The notes beneath the pieces were generated by a model, which ran no database searches, was not told the origin of the DNA, and saw nothing but the letters and a program-made list of their open reading frames with translations. 64,000 nt of DNA from Microbacterium bovistercoris (lineage in GTDB: Bacteria > Actinomycetota > Actinomycetes > Actinomycetales > Microbacteriaceae): the NCBI RefSeq assembly GCF_003387575.1, contig NZ_QUAB01000038.1, positions 1-64,000 of the forward strand. The letters are read 5' to 3'. The translations under genes were made by a program, and so were the position numbers. Below, piece after piece: positions 44,717 to 53,084 of this stretch; position 1 is the first letter of the stretch, and each line of letters starts with the position of its first letter.

Positions 44717-46162
44717 TCAGGGGCTCGCTCGACTCGCGAGTGTGCGGACTCTGGCCTTGCCGGTGGGGTGCCAGTCGCGGCGGCTGTCCCACCAGGCGGG
44801 TCCGCGGATCTCGGGGACCCCATGTCTCATCCGGATCTGCCAGTGCGACAGGTGCAGGGTGCGGTGATGATGCCAGCACAGCAGCACCCCGTTGTCGGTA
44901 TGAGTCGGCCCGCCCTGCGCGTGCTCCTGGACATGGTGGATCTCGCACCAGGTCGCCGGGATCGTGCACCCCGGCACCACGCACCCACCGTCGCGGGCGA
45001 CGATCGCCCGCCGCTGCAGCGCGTTGAAGACCCGGCCGGACGTGCCCAGTGAGGCGATACGCCCCCGGTCATCGAACAGCACCCGCTGGATGCCGCCCGC
45101 ACAGCCGGTCTGCGCAGCCACCCGGATCGGAACCGGCCCGTCATCGGCACCGTCGACATGCGCGAACCCCGTACCGGCGGCATAGTCCGCCGCTGTCACG
45201 GTGACCACAAGAGTCGGCGACGCACCACCCAGATCCGGCAGCTCCCCGCCCCGGGCAGCGACGGTCAGGATCGTCGCGAGCGCATCATGCAGCCTCTGCG
45301 CCCTCGTGCGATCATCACCCTGATCGATCCCGCCATTCGGGTTCGTTTCAGGATCGGCGGCGTCGTCGAAGCAGACTCCGGCCCCGGCGCGCGGGCTGAG
45401 CAGCGCGTCGTTCAGCCGCTGCCACTGCGCATACACCTCCGGCAACAGCCCACCGCTGACGGGGTACACGCCATCACGGAGCGCACCGAACCGGAGCCCC
45501 CTGTTCCGCGACGCGATCTCATCATCCGGCTCCGCACCATCCGGATCCAGCACCGCCACCACCGCCCGGGAGAACTCCGCAACCTCACCCGGTGACGGCA
45601 CAGGCACGCGTCCGATCTCGACACCGGTGTCCGGGTGCAGCACGACCCCGGTCGCATACGCGGCCACCAACCGATCCGCCGCCGCCCGCTGCTCGTCGCT
45701 GATCCGAGCACGGGCATGCTCGACCGGATCCGCCCCGGCCAGCAGACCGCCCAGTCCGACATCCCCCACCAACAGCGCGTCACGCAACCGGTCGTACTTC
45801 GCAGGCAAGAACACCCCGTCCGTGATCCCCCGCGCGCGAGCCGCATACCCGGCCGCGCGCACCAGCCGCCCCGCGTGGGCCTTGTCGATCCGGCACACCA
45901 TGGACAGCAGATCGACAGGCCGCTGGCACCCGTGCCGGGTCGTCAGCCGCTCATCCCGCAACCCCTCCGACCGATCCCGCACCTGCACCGCCGCCTCCAC
46001 CAGCACGCCGTCCACACGCCGCTGCAACCGCGCGGCGACATCCAACAGCCGCATCAGTTCAGCATCCGGCAGGTCGGGGATCTGCTCCCCCTCGAACACG
46101 TCAGCGAGCACCCCGGCCAGCTCTGCCTCCAGAGCCTCCACCCGGTCCACGACGCTGTTCAT
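44717..46162 (-). CDS. DUF222 / HNH endonuclease-domain protein (13E12 type)
   Basis: 481 residues. An N-terminal DUF222 domain (about residues 20-330) is followed by an HNH nuclease motif: CVVPGCTIPATWCEIHHVQEH (about 396-416), then DNGVLLCWHHHRTLH. Two Cys pairs plus the His cluster complete the metal site. These genes are multi-copy in mycobacteria and Microbacteriaceae and their role is unsettled; they are not classical transposases. The ATG has AGGGGG upstream. A 303-bp structured gap lies before it. Confidence 0.88.
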   Translation of the reverse strand: MNSVVDRVEALEAELAGVLADVFEGEQIPDLPDAELMRLLDVAARLQRRVDGVLVEAAVQVRDRSEGLRDERLTTRHGCQRPVDLLSMVCRIDKAHAGRLVRAAGYAARARGITDGVFLPAKYDRLRDALLVGDVGLGGLLAGADPVEHARARISDEQRAAADRLVAAYATGVVLHPDTGVEIGRVPVPSPGEVAEFSRAVVAVLDPDGAEPDDEIASRNRGLRFGALRDGVYPVSGGLLPEVYAQWQRLNDALLSPRAGAGVCFDDAADPETNPNGGIDQGDDRTRAQRLHDALATILTVAARGGELPDLGGASPTLVVTVTAADYAAGTGFAHVDGADDGPVPIRVAAQTGCAGGIQRVLFDDRGRIASLGTSGRVFNALQRRAIVARDGGCVVPGCTIPATWCEIHHVQEHAQGGPTHTDNGVLLCWHHHRTLHLSHWQIRMRHGVPEIRGPAWWDSRRDWHPTGKARVRTLASRASP

Positions 46163-46352
46163 ACCCCCTATTCAACCGAGAGCCACCGACATTCGAACAC
46201 CCATTCGACCCAAACCTTAAACCCCAGGTCGAACCGACTTTCGCCGACCTCAGGAAAGCCGTTTCATCTCGCTCCGCTCGCCGGCGACGGGGCGCTCGAG
46301 CGAACGCCCTCGCCGGCATCATCAGCGCGCGAGCGCGTTTGCGCGGCAGAAT

Positions 46353-46390
46353 TCGGCTTGCGCGGCGCATATACGCGCCGCGCAAGCCGA
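46353..46390. repeat. 16-bp perfect inverted repeat in the DUF222-NUDIX gap
   Basis: TCGGCTTGCGCGGCGC (46353-46368) is exactly complemented at 46375-46390 around loop ATATAC. The 303-bp gap 46163-46465 separates two divergent genes, so a simple terminator is not expected. The rest of the gap holds a comparatively AT-rich stretch with CATTCGA repeats (46191-46209), probably the DUF222 promoter, and the second hairpin at 46391-46424. Confidence 0.75.
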
Positions 46391-46424
46391 GGTGAGCAGC
46401 GCGACCGCGCGAACCGCGCTCACC
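46391..46424. repeat. second hairpin abutting the 16-bp inverted repeat
   Basis: GGTGAGC (46391-46397) pairs with GCTCACC (46418-46424); three more base pairs form inside after a bulged A. It begins at the base after the previous hairpin, so the two stack in tandem. It ends 29 bp before the NUDIX -10 hexamer. Confidence 0.55.
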
Positions 46425-46465
46425 ACCGAAGCGCTCCAGCCGCCCGATCCCGCTAGCATCGTCCG

Positions 46466-46939
46466 GTGAGCAGATTCTCGGTCATCCCGGCGTCCTACGT
46501 CTTCCTGCGCAGCGACGAAGGCGTGCTGCTGCAGCTGCGGCAGAACACCGGCTACATGGACGGGATGTGGAGCGCCGGAGCCGCCGGGCACGTCGAGCCA
46601 GGTGAGACCGCGACCCGCGCCGCTGTGCGCGAGGTCTCCGAGGAACTCGGCATCGCCATCGCCCACGACGACTTCGACCCGATCTGCGTGCTGCAGCGCA
46701 CCGACGGCACCGACGACCCGATCGAGCAGCGCGTCGAGTGGTTCTTCACCTGCACGACCTGGTCCGGTGAGCCCACGGTCCGGGAACCCGAGAAATGCGC
46801 CGAACTGCGCTGGTTCCCCCTCGACGCCCTGCCGCCGAACATGCCGCCGCACGAGCGGCACGCCCTCGACTGGCTGCGAGAGCACGCCGGGGTCGGCATC
46901 CTCTCCCTCGGCTTCGCGGAAGAGGTCGTGGGCGCCTAG
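46466..46939 (+). CDS. NUDIX hydrolase
   Basis: A 157-residue NUDIX enzyme. The complete box runs from GHVEPGET to REVSEELG (G-x5-E-x7-R-E-U-x-E-E-x-G, about residues 40-62). It hydrolyses a nucleoside diphosphate derivative; the 'YVFLRSDEGVLLQLRQNTGYMDGMW' start resembles ADP-ribose/nucleotide house-cleaning types. The start is GTG with TAGCAT 6 nt before (leaderless candidate). It converges on the histidine phosphatase, overlapping by four bases. Confidence 0.88.
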   Translation: MSRFSVIPASYVFLRSDEGVLLQLRQNTGYMDGMWSAGAAGHVEPGETATRAAVREVSEELGIAIAHDDFDPICVLQRTDGTDDPIEQRVEWFFTCTTWSGEPTVREPEKCAELRWFPLDALPPNMPPHERHALDWLREHAGVGILSLGFAEEVVGA

Positions 46940-47538
46940 ACCGCCGCGTAGTCCGGAAGGCCGGTGCGCAGCTCCATCGGCAGATGCCCCAGGTCGTTGT
47001 GCGCGAGCAGCGACCACGGGCGGCCCTGCTTCTGCGCGATCACCGTCAGCCCGCAGTGCGCCTGGTTCAGCGTCATCCAGCGCCACTCCGGCGCACCGAG
47101 CACCTCGCGCACGAACCACGAGATCACGAAGTTGTGCGTGATCAGCACCTCGTGCACCTCGCCGTTCTTGCGCATCAGGAACTCGTTCACCGCGTCGGAC
47201 ATCTGCGCCTTGCCCGCTTCGATCTCGGCTTCGGTCACCGAGCCGAAGAACGGCTCGAACGCGGCCGGCGTGTCGTCGGTCATGCCGGTGGGCACGCAGT
47301 CGAACAGGAGCGCGGAGGGCTCGGGGTCGACAGAGGGCAGGCGTGCCGCCACCGCCCGCGCGGTCTCGGTCGCACGCAGCAGCGGCGAGTGCCAGACGGC
47401 ATCGAGCGGCAGTCCGGAAAGGCGATCCGCGATCAGCTCGGCCTGCCGCTGCCCCCGTGGCGAGAGGGGTCCGTCATCGACACCGTGCTCGGCATCCTGA
47501 TGTTCGCCGTGCCTGACCAGATAGATGTAATGCGTCAC
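46936..47538 (-). CDS. histidine phosphatase-family protein
   Basis: A 200-residue phosphoglycerate-mutase-like phosphatase: LVRHGEHQ at residues 7-14 carries the nucleophilic His, SPLLRATETA the second Arg, and VLITHNFVISWF the second catalytic His. The substrate is unknown. The GTG at 47538 is the only plausible start because an in-frame stop lies just upstream. A ten-codon leader frame ends across this GTG. Confidence 0.85.
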   Translation of the reverse strand: MTHYIYLVRHGEHQDAEHGVDDGPLSPRGQRQAELIADRLSGLPLDAVWHSPLLRATETARAVAARLPSVDPEPSALLFDCVPTGMTDDTPAAFEPFFGSVTEAEIEAGKAQMSDAVNEFLMRKNGEVHEVLITHNFVISWFVREVLGAPEWRWMTLNQAHCGLTVIAQKQGRPWSLLAHNDLGHLPMELRTGLPDYAAV

Positions 47539-47564
47539 AACCCGCTCGCTTCATGCCCCATCAT
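47535..47564 (-). other. possible leader peptide coupled to the histidine phosphatase
   Basis: ATG ATG GGG then six codons and TGA, reading MMGHEASGL. Its TGA overlaps the phosphatase GTG (GTGA), and GGAGG lies nine bases upstream of its first ATG, whereas the phosphatase GTG has no ribosome site of its own. A TAGGCT hexamer (47577-47582) is in place for a transcript starting near 47570. TGCCCC/GGGGCA (47554-47571) could fold over the leader start. Confidence 0.4.
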
Positions 47565-47608
47565 CGGGGCACCTCCAGCCTATGCCACCCGTCGACGTAG
47601 GGTGCTGC

Positions 47609-48634
47609 TCAGCTCGCCGCCCGGGTGAGATCGGCGACCTGCGCGCGCGAGAGCGTGACGCCGGCGCCCTGCATCAGTTCATCGACCTGCTCGGGCGCGA
47701 AGGTGTTCACGATCGGCGCCGCGATCGTGCGCTGTGCGAGAAGCCAGGCGATCGACACGGCTGCGACCGGCACCGCCAGTTCCTGCGCCACCAGATCCAG
47801 CGCCCGCAGGATCTTGATCCCGCGGCGGTTCAGATGCGAGCGCAGCTGCTCACCGCGCACGCCGGTGGCCGACTGCTTGCTGCGGTGCCGCCCGGAGAGG
47901 AACCCGTGCTCGAGCGCGTGCGAGGGCGTGACCGCCAGGTTCTGCGCGCCGGCCACCAGCCGCAGGTCGCCCTCGAAAGGCTCCCTGCGTGCGAGGTTGT
48001 ACGGCTCGTCGATCACGTCGATCCGCGGATACCCGGCGGATGCCAGAATGCGGGCCTCGACAAGGCGCTCGGCTGCGAAGCGGAACGCGCCCACCGCGCC
48101 GATCTTGCCGCTCTCGCGCAGCCACTCGACCGTCGCCATGGTGTCTTCGAGGTTGGTGCCCTGATCGAGCGTGGCATCCAGGTAGAGCACGTCGATGTGC
48201 TCGGTGCCGAGCCGGCCCAGTGAGGCCTCCACGGCGCGGACGAGGTTGACCGACCCGAGTCCGGGGTTGTCGGGATGCGCGCCCACTCGTGCCCCGAGCA
48301 CGATGCGATCCCGAACGCCTCGGGAGGCCAGCCATTGGCCGACGATGTGCTCGCTGCGTCCACCCGAGTAGCCGTCGGCGGTGTGCACGGCGTTGCCGCC
48401 GAACTCGAGGTACCGGTCCAGAATGGCGTGACTGGTGTCGCGGTCGACGTTCCAGCCGAACTCGGCGGCACCGAGCATGAGCGGGAAGGTGCGCAGACCG
48501 GTCTCGCCCAGATCCGCGCGGATGCTCTCACCCACACCCGGTCCGACGACGGGAATCGGGGCGGAAGGATGCTCGTCGGCCTGCTGCGGGGCGCGCTCCG
48601 CTTCGGCTGATGTGCCGACGCTGAAAAGACGCAT
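47609..48634 (-). CDS. aldo/keto reductase-family protein with degenerate active site
   Basis: A 341-residue AKR-fold protein. The Asp-Tyr pair is kept (TADGYSGGRSE), but the catalytic Lys is Arg (VLGARVG) and the catalytic His is Asp (VLYLDATLD). The N-terminal ~45 residues are extra and low-complexity. It may be a non-catalytic or altered AKR. A hairpin CGGATC-GGAA-GATCCG then GGGGGTTTT lies in its leader. It precedes the histidine phosphatase in the same direction. Confidence 0.75.
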   Translation of the reverse strand: MRLFSVGTSAEAERAPQQADEHPSAPIPVVGPGVGESIRADLGETGLRTFPLMLGAAEFGWNVDRDTSHAILDRYLEFGGNAVHTADGYSGGRSEHIVGQWLASRGVRDRIVLGARVGAHPDNPGLGSVNLVRAVEASLGRLGTEHIDVLYLDATLDQGTNLEDTMATVEWLRESGKIGAVGAFRFAAERLVEARILASAGYPRIDVIDEPYNLARREPFEGDLRLVAGAQNLAVTPSHALEHGFLSGRHRSKQSATGVRGEQLRSHLNRRGIKILRALDLVAQELAVPVAAVSIAWLLAQRTIAAPIVNTFAPEQVDELMQGAGVTLSRAQVADLTRAAS

Positions 48635-48786
48635 TCTCTAAAACCCCCGCGGATCTTCCGATCCGTTCGACTTTCAGCACCCCCCGGTGCGTACTTCGAG
48701 GGTAAGCGACGATTTCCGCGGCTCCTGCTGATTCCCTGGGAACGGGGGAAAGTCAGCGTAACGTTTTGGTCACATCGGATACGACA

Positions 48787-48818
48787 GAGGTCCGGTCCCG
48801 CGAACGGGACCGGACCTC
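48787..48818 (-). terminator. pnp terminator
   Basis: A 14-bp perfect stem (48787-48800 with 48805-48818) with tetraloop TTCG on the pnp strand, 19 bp past the pnp stop. This is the most regular terminator in the window. Confidence 0.85.
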
Positions 48819-48836
48819 GTGATCGGATGCCGGAGC

Positions 48837-51107
48837 TCAGCCCTCGACGACCTCTTCGACCTTCTCCTCCGCGGCGGCCTCCTCGAGCACGGGCTCGAGG
48901 GACAGCTTGCCGCGGTCGTCGATCTTGGTGATGCGGACCAGCAGCTTCTGGCCGACCGACAGCACGTCGTCGACGTTCTCGACGCGCTTGCCACCGGCGA
49001 GCTTGCGCACCTCGGTGACGTGCAGCAGGCCGTCCTTGCCGGGCAGCAGCGAGATGAAGGCGCCGAAGGTGGCGATCTTCACGACGGTGCCGAGGAACTG
49101 CTCGCCGACCTCCGGGTTGGTCGGGTTGGCGATCGCGTTCACCTGAGCGCGAGCGGCCTCGGCCGACGGGCCGTCGACGGCGCCGATGTAGACGGTGCCG
49201 TCCTCCTCGATGGAGATCTGGGCGCCGGTCTCGTCCTGGATCGCGTTGATCGTCTTGCCCTTGGGGCCGATCAGCTCACCGATCTTGTCGACGGGGATCT
49301 GCACGCTGATGACGCGCGGCGCGGTCGGCGCCATCTCGTCCGGAGCGTCGATCGCGGCGTTCAGAACACCCAGGATCGTGAGGCGGGCCTCCTTGGCCTG
49401 GGTCAGCGCGCCGGCCAGGACCTCGGAGGGGATGCCGTCGAGCTTGGTGTCGAGCTGGATCGCCGTGACGAACTCGCTCGTACCGGCGACCTTGAAGTCC
49501 ATGTCGCCCAGCGCGTCCTCAGCGCCCAGGATGTCGGTCAGCGCCGCGTAGCGGGTCTGACCGTCGACCTCGTCGGACACCAGGCCCATGGCGATGCCGG
49601 CGACGGGTGCGCGCAGCGGCACACCGGCGTTCAGCAGCGACAGGGTCGAGGCGCAGACGGAGCCCATCGAGGTGGAGCCGTTCGAGCCGAGGGCCTCGGA
49701 GACCTGACGGATCGCGTAGGGGAACTCCTCGCGGGTGGGCAGCACCGGCACGAGGGCGCGCTCGGCCAGGAAGCCGTGCCCGATCTCGCGACGCTTCGGC
49801 GACCCGACGCGGCCGGTCTCACCGGTCGAGTAGGGCGGGAAGTTGTAGTGGTGCATGTAGCGCTTGCTCGTCGTGGGCGACAGCGAGTCGATCTGCTGCT
49901 CCATCTTCAGCATGTTCAGCGTGGTGACGCCCATGATCTGGGTCTCACCGCGCTGGAAGATCGCCGAGCCGTGCACGCGCGGGATGACCTGCACCTCGGC
50001 GTCGAGCGGGCGGATGTCCGCGAGGCCGCGGCCGTCGATGCGGATGTTCTCGCTGAGGATGCGTCCGCGGACGATCTTCTTGGTGACCGACTTGTACGCG
50101 GCCGCGAACTCGAGGGTCGCGACGGCCTGCAGCTCGCCCGCCTCGACGGCGGCGATCAGCTCGGCGTGGACGCGCTCCTTGATCGCATCATCGGCGTTCT
50201 GACGCTCCTGCTTGTCGGCGATCTGGTACACGCCGACGAGCTCGTCGTACGCGCGCTGTGCGACGAAGTCGTAGGTCTCCTGCGAGTAGGGCAGGAACAC
50301 CGGGTAGACGCCAGGCTCCTTGGACGACTGCGCGGCCAGCTCGGCCTGAGCCTTCACCAGCTGGGCGATGAAGGGCTTCGAGGCCTCGAGGCCCTGGGCC
50401 ACGATCTCCTCGTTCGGCTTGGTGGCGCCGGCCTTGATCAGGTTCCAGCTGCCCTCGGTCGCCTCGGCCTCGACCATCATGATCGCGACGTCCTCGGAGC
50501 CGTCGGCCTTGGTGACGACGCGACCGGCGACGATGAGGTCGAACACGGCCTCGCCGACCTGCTCGGCCGTCGGGAACGCGACCCACTGGTCGGCGTGCTC
50601 GCCGTGACCCGGGATGAACGCGAGACGCACGCCGGCGACGGGGCCGGAGAACGGCAGACCCGAGATCTGGGTCGATGCGGATGCCGCGTTGATCGCGAGC
50701 GCGTCGTAGAACTCGCCCGGTGCGATCGAGAGCACGGTGATGACGATCTGGACCTCGTTGCGCAGGCCGTCGACGAACGACGGGCGCAGCGGACGGTCGA
50801 TGAGGCGGCAGACCAGGATCGCCTCGGTGGAGGGGCGACCCTCACGCCGGAAGAACGAGCCGGGGATCTTGCCTGCTGCGTAGGAGCGCTCCTCGACGTC
50901 GACCGTCAGCGGGAAGAAGTCGAAGCCCTCGCGCGGGTGCTTGCCCGCGCTGGTGGCCGAGAGGAGCATGGTCTCGCCGTCGAGATAGGCGGCGACTGCG
51001 CCCTGAGCCTGCTGCGCGAGGCGGCCGGTCTCGAAGCGGATCGTACGGGTGCCGAAGCGGCCGTTGTCGAGAACGGCCTCGGTGGCGGTGATTTCAGGAC
51101 CTTCCAA
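48837..51107 (-). CDS. pnp: polynucleotide phosphorylase
   Basis: 756 residues: two RNase PH domains (first with [27 protein letters not shown], second with GYMHHYNF-type region and [13 protein letters not shown]), a KH domain (about 595-655, [16 protein letters not shown]) and an S1 domain (about 665-735, [24 protein letters not shown]). It degrades RNA 3'-5' phosphorolytically. The start codon is TTG 51107, with AAGGAG eight bases upstream. The 296-bp region upstream is structured and may allow autoregulation. Confidence 0.96.
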   Translation of the reverse strand: MEGPEITATEAVLDNGRFGTRTIRFETGRLAQQAQGAVAAYLDGETMLLSATSAGKHPREGFDFFPLTVDVEERSYAAGKIPGSFFRREGRPSTEAILVCRLIDRPLRPSFVDGLRNEVQIVITVLSIAPGEFYDALAINAASASTQISGLPFSGPVAGVRLAFIPGHGEHADQWVAFPTAEQVGEAVFDLIVAGRVVTKADGSEDVAIMMVEAEATEGSWNLIKAGATKPNEEIVAQGLEASKPFIAQLVKAQAELAAQSSKEPGVYPVFLPYSQETYDFVAQRAYDELVGVYQIADKQERQNADDAIKERVHAELIAAVEAGELQAVATLEFAAAYKSVTKKIVRGRILSENIRIDGRGLADIRPLDAEVQVIPRVHGSAIFQRGETQIMGVTTLNMLKMEQQIDSLSPTTSKRYMHHYNFPPYSTGETGRVGSPKRREIGHGFLAERALVPVLPTREEFPYAIRQVSEALGSNGSTSMGSVCASTLSLLNAGVPLRAPVAGIAMGLVSDEVDGQTRYAALTDILGAEDALGDMDFKVAGTSEFVTAIQLDTKLDGIPSEVLAGALTQAKEARLTILGVLNAAIDAPDEMAPTAPRVISVQIPVDKIGELIGPKGKTINAIQDETGAQISIEEDGTVYIGAVDGPSAEAARAQVNAIANPTNPEVGEQFLGTVVKIATFGAFISLLPGKDGLLHVTEVRKLAGGKRVENVDDVLSVGQKLLVRITKIDDRGKLSLEPVLEEAAAEEKVEEVVEG

Positions 51108-51403
51108 GAGGTCTCTCCTTCTTTGTTTAGACTCGCGCGCCCGTCTGGCGTGCGAGGACTCACGAAGGAGCGGATGCGGAAAGTCTCGGCGCGCGGGAGA
51201 ACCCGCGGTTCTCGCCTGCGCTGGTCACCAGTAGAAGACCACCCGACGCCTCGCCGGGGAACCCACCACAGGAGACCAGCTTCTCAGCCGACCGCTCCGT
51301 GCCTGTGTGCAATTTGTATGGATGCCACAGGCAACCGCGTCGAGTCTAGCAGTGCGACTCGCGGATCACGCCGTGGCCGTCGGCAGCGGGCTAGGCTGGC
51401 GCC
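51108..51403 (-). promoter_or_regulatory. structured pnp leader region
   Basis: This 296-bp gap holds no gene. From the pnp side: CTCGCGCGCC/GGCGTGCGAG (51132-51156, one wobble pair), about 25 bases before the TTG. Further upstream are two overlapping hairpins that exclude each other: CGCGGG/CCCGCG (51192-51207) and GAGAACC/GGTTCTC (51197-51213). In E. coli pnp is autoregulated through a leader hairpin cut by RNase III; a similar role here is an inference. The upstream end carries the DUF5302 promoter on the other strand. Confidence 0.45.
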
Positions 51404-51580
51404 ATGAGTACCGAAGGCAAAGACGCCGCGTCCGACGAGATGAAGCGCAAGTTCAGAGAGGCGCTCGACAAGAAGAACGCGCGAGGCCGCAGCGGGGAGG
51501 CGCACCTGGACGGCGATTCGGCCGTGCACGCCACCAACGCCCCGCAGATGAAGCGCGAGTTCCGCCGCAAGAGCGGCTGA
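51404..51580 (+). CDS. DUF5302 small protein
   Basis: A 58-residue charged, likely unfolded protein: 'SDEMKRKFREALDKKNARGRSGEAHLDGDSAVHATNAPQMKREFRRKSG'. The duplicated 'MKRKFREA...MKREFRRK' ends match DUF5302, an actinobacterial family of unknown function. TAGGCT lies exactly 6 nt before the ATG, so it is a leaderless candidate. The next small gene begins 26 bp downstream. Confidence 0.8.
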   Translation: MSTEGKDAASDEMKRKFREALDKKNARGRSGEAHLDGDSAVHATNAPQMKREFRRKSG

Positions 51581-51606
51581 ACAAGGATCAGCACAGGAGC
51601 ACGCTC

Positions 51607-51759
51607 ATGACAGACAAGAACCCGCAAGGCCCCGATGCGGAAGAGGAGGCCCGCCGCGAGGAGGAGGCCTTCGAGACCGCGCAGAGCGAGGCCGAGATCG
51701 CACTCGAGGTGCGCAGAGGTCTCGGCGCCGAGGCATTCGAAGGCGGCATCGAGGGCTGA
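51607..51759 (+). CDS. very small acidic protein
   Basis: A 50-residue, strongly acidic helical protein with many Glu residues (EEEARREEEAFETAQSEAEIALEVRRG). AGGAG lies eight bases before the ATG. It follows the basic DUF5302 gene in the same direction; opposite charges suggest the two products might bind each other (inference). No known family. Confidence 0.6.
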   Translation: MTDKNPQGPDAEEEARREEEAFETAQSEAEIALEVRRGLGAEAFEGGIEG

Positions 51760-51774
51760 GCCCCTCGCGTCGCC

Positions 51775-51806
51775 CGGTGCTGCGGGTCAGCGGATCCGCA
51801 GCACCG
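51775..51806. terminator. hairpin overlapping the 3' end of the MFS gene
   Basis: CGGTGCTGCGG (51775-51785) pairs perfectly with CCGCAGCACCG (51796-51806) around a 10-nt loop that contains the MFS stop codon. It sits between convergent genes and can serve both. Confidence 0.75.
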
Positions 51807-53037
51807 AAGGCGTCCTCACCGCGACGATCCCCACCGAGAGCACCAGCAGCACCGCTGCCCAGAACGTCACCACCGCGACACCGAACGTCTGGGCGAGGAC
51901 GCCCAGCAGCAGGGAGCCGATCGGGATCATCCCGATCGCGAGCTCCTGCAGGCCGAGCACCCGGCCGTGCAACGGCTTGGCGGTGACGATCAGGAGCAGC
52001 GTCGTCTGCAGGACGCCGAACGCCGCGCTGGCGAATCCGGCGATCGCAAGCACCAGGAAGCCCGCCGGCGGCGAGGTCAGCATCGCGAAGACCGCCCACA
52101 GCGCACCCCACACCATCGTGCCGAAGACGAAGAGGGCGCCCTTGTTGCGGAAGTCCCCGAGCGACGCGATGACCACCGAGCCGATCAGTCCGCCGATGCC
52201 CGAGCACGAGAGCATGACGCCCAGTCCGTCGGCGTCCAGTCCGAAGCGCTGATCGGCGAACACGGGCATGAACGACTGATACACCGGCCACAGGAACGTG
52301 TTCGCGACCACGGTCACCATCAGCACGCACACGGCGAGCCTGTTGCCCCCGATCAGACGGAACCCGCTCACCAGCATCCGGAGTACGGATTCCGGCTCGG
52401 CATGTGCGACATGCGGGATGCTGCGCAGCGGCAGCAGCAGCAGGGCGAAGGAGATCGCGTACCAGGCGGTGGACACCCACAGCGCCGCGGGCGCACCCAG
52501 CCCGGCGATCATCGCGCCGCCGATCGCCGGCCCGACCACCTGCGTCATGTTCATCGCGAGCGAGTTCAGCGCGTTCGCGTTCGAGAGGTTCGCTGTCCCC
52601 ACCAGCTCGAGCGCCAGGGAGGCTCGTGCCGTCTGCGACGGCGACTGCGCCAGGCCGATCGCCAGTCCCCCGGCGACCAGCACCCAGTACGACAGCATCC
52701 CGAACGAGGCGAGGAACGAGACGACGGCGATCGCCGTGGTCGCCCAGCCGCAGGCCACGAGCAGCAGACGCACCTTGTCGAAGCGGTCGGTGAGTGCGCC
52801 GGCGATCGGGCCGAGCAGCAGCGGGGCGAGCCGCACGGCGGTGAAGAGCGCCACCAGGAACTCCGAGCCCGTCATCTCGAAGGCCATCCAGCCGAGGACC
52901 AGAGTCTGCGTCCAGACTCCGCCGAAGAAGAACAGGTTCGAGGTCCACAGCAGCTGGAAGTTCCGGTTGCCCCGAAGCGAGGAGACCGCCGTGCCGATGC
53001 CGATCCGCTGAGTGGGGCGGGTGTCGGCTTCGGTCAC
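51787..53037 (-). CDS. MFS transporter (MFS_3 / EntS-like exporter)
   Basis: A 416-residue major facilitator with about 12 membrane helices, beginning 'SLRGNRNFQLLWTSNLFFFGGVWTQTLVLGWMAFEMTGS' and with 'GALTDRFDKVRLLLV' as the loop 2-3 motif. MFS_3 members export siderophores or drugs. The start is GTG with AAGGAG eight bases upstream. Two overlapping palindromes lie just before it, so it is probably repressed by an unlinked regulator. Confidence 0.85.
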   Translation of the reverse strand: MTEADTRPTQRIGIGTAVSSLRGNRNFQLLWTSNLFFFGGVWTQTLVLGWMAFEMTGSEFLVALFTAVRLAPLLLGPIAGALTDRFDKVRLLLVACGWATTAIAVVSFLASFGMLSYWVLVAGGLAIGLAQSPSQTARASLALELVGTANLSNANALNSLAMNMTQVVGPAIGGAMIAGLGAPAALWVSTAWYAISFALLLLPLRSIPHVAHAEPESVLRMLVSGFRLIGGNRLAVCVLMVTVVANTFLWPVYQSFMPVFADQRFGLDADGLGVMLSCSGIGGLIGSVVIASLGDFRNKGALFVFGTMVWGALWAVFAMLTSPPAGFLVLAIAGFASAAFGVLQTTLLLIVTAKPLHGRVLGLQELAIGMIPIGSLLLGVLAQTFGVAVVTFWAAVLLVLSVGIVAVRTPSVLRIR

Positions 53038-53047
53038 GACGGTCTCC

Positions 53048-53079
53048 TTCAGTCAGTCCAGACTGAATGGTATACCATT
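53048..53079. promoter_or_regulatory. two overlapping palindromes upstream of the MFS exporter
   Basis: Palindrome 1: TTCAGTC-N6-GACTGAA (53048-53067), perfect arms, ending next to the ribosome site AAGGAG. Palindrome 2: AATGGTATACCATT (53066-53079), perfect 14 bp, containing TATACC on the minus strand as a possible -10. The first could act as an operator or as a 5'-UTR hairpin over the ribosome site; the second matches the site at 61705-61718. Confidence 0.6.
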
Positions 53080-53084
53080 TCGGT

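Noticed and set aside
44717..46162. DUF222/HNH gene as an insertion sequence or restriction system
   Set aside because: No terminal repeats, transposase, methyltransferase or specificity subunit nearby; this gene type is widespread in Microbacteriaceae.
46185..46240. TCGAAC repeats upstream of the DUF222/HNH gene as LexA boxes
   Set aside because: No pair of half-sites has the N4 spacing and inverted orientation needed; they look like short direct repeats only.
48819..51407. 862-codon open frame opposite pnp
   Set aside because: Antisense of pnp; Asp/Arg/Val-rich sequence with no motif.
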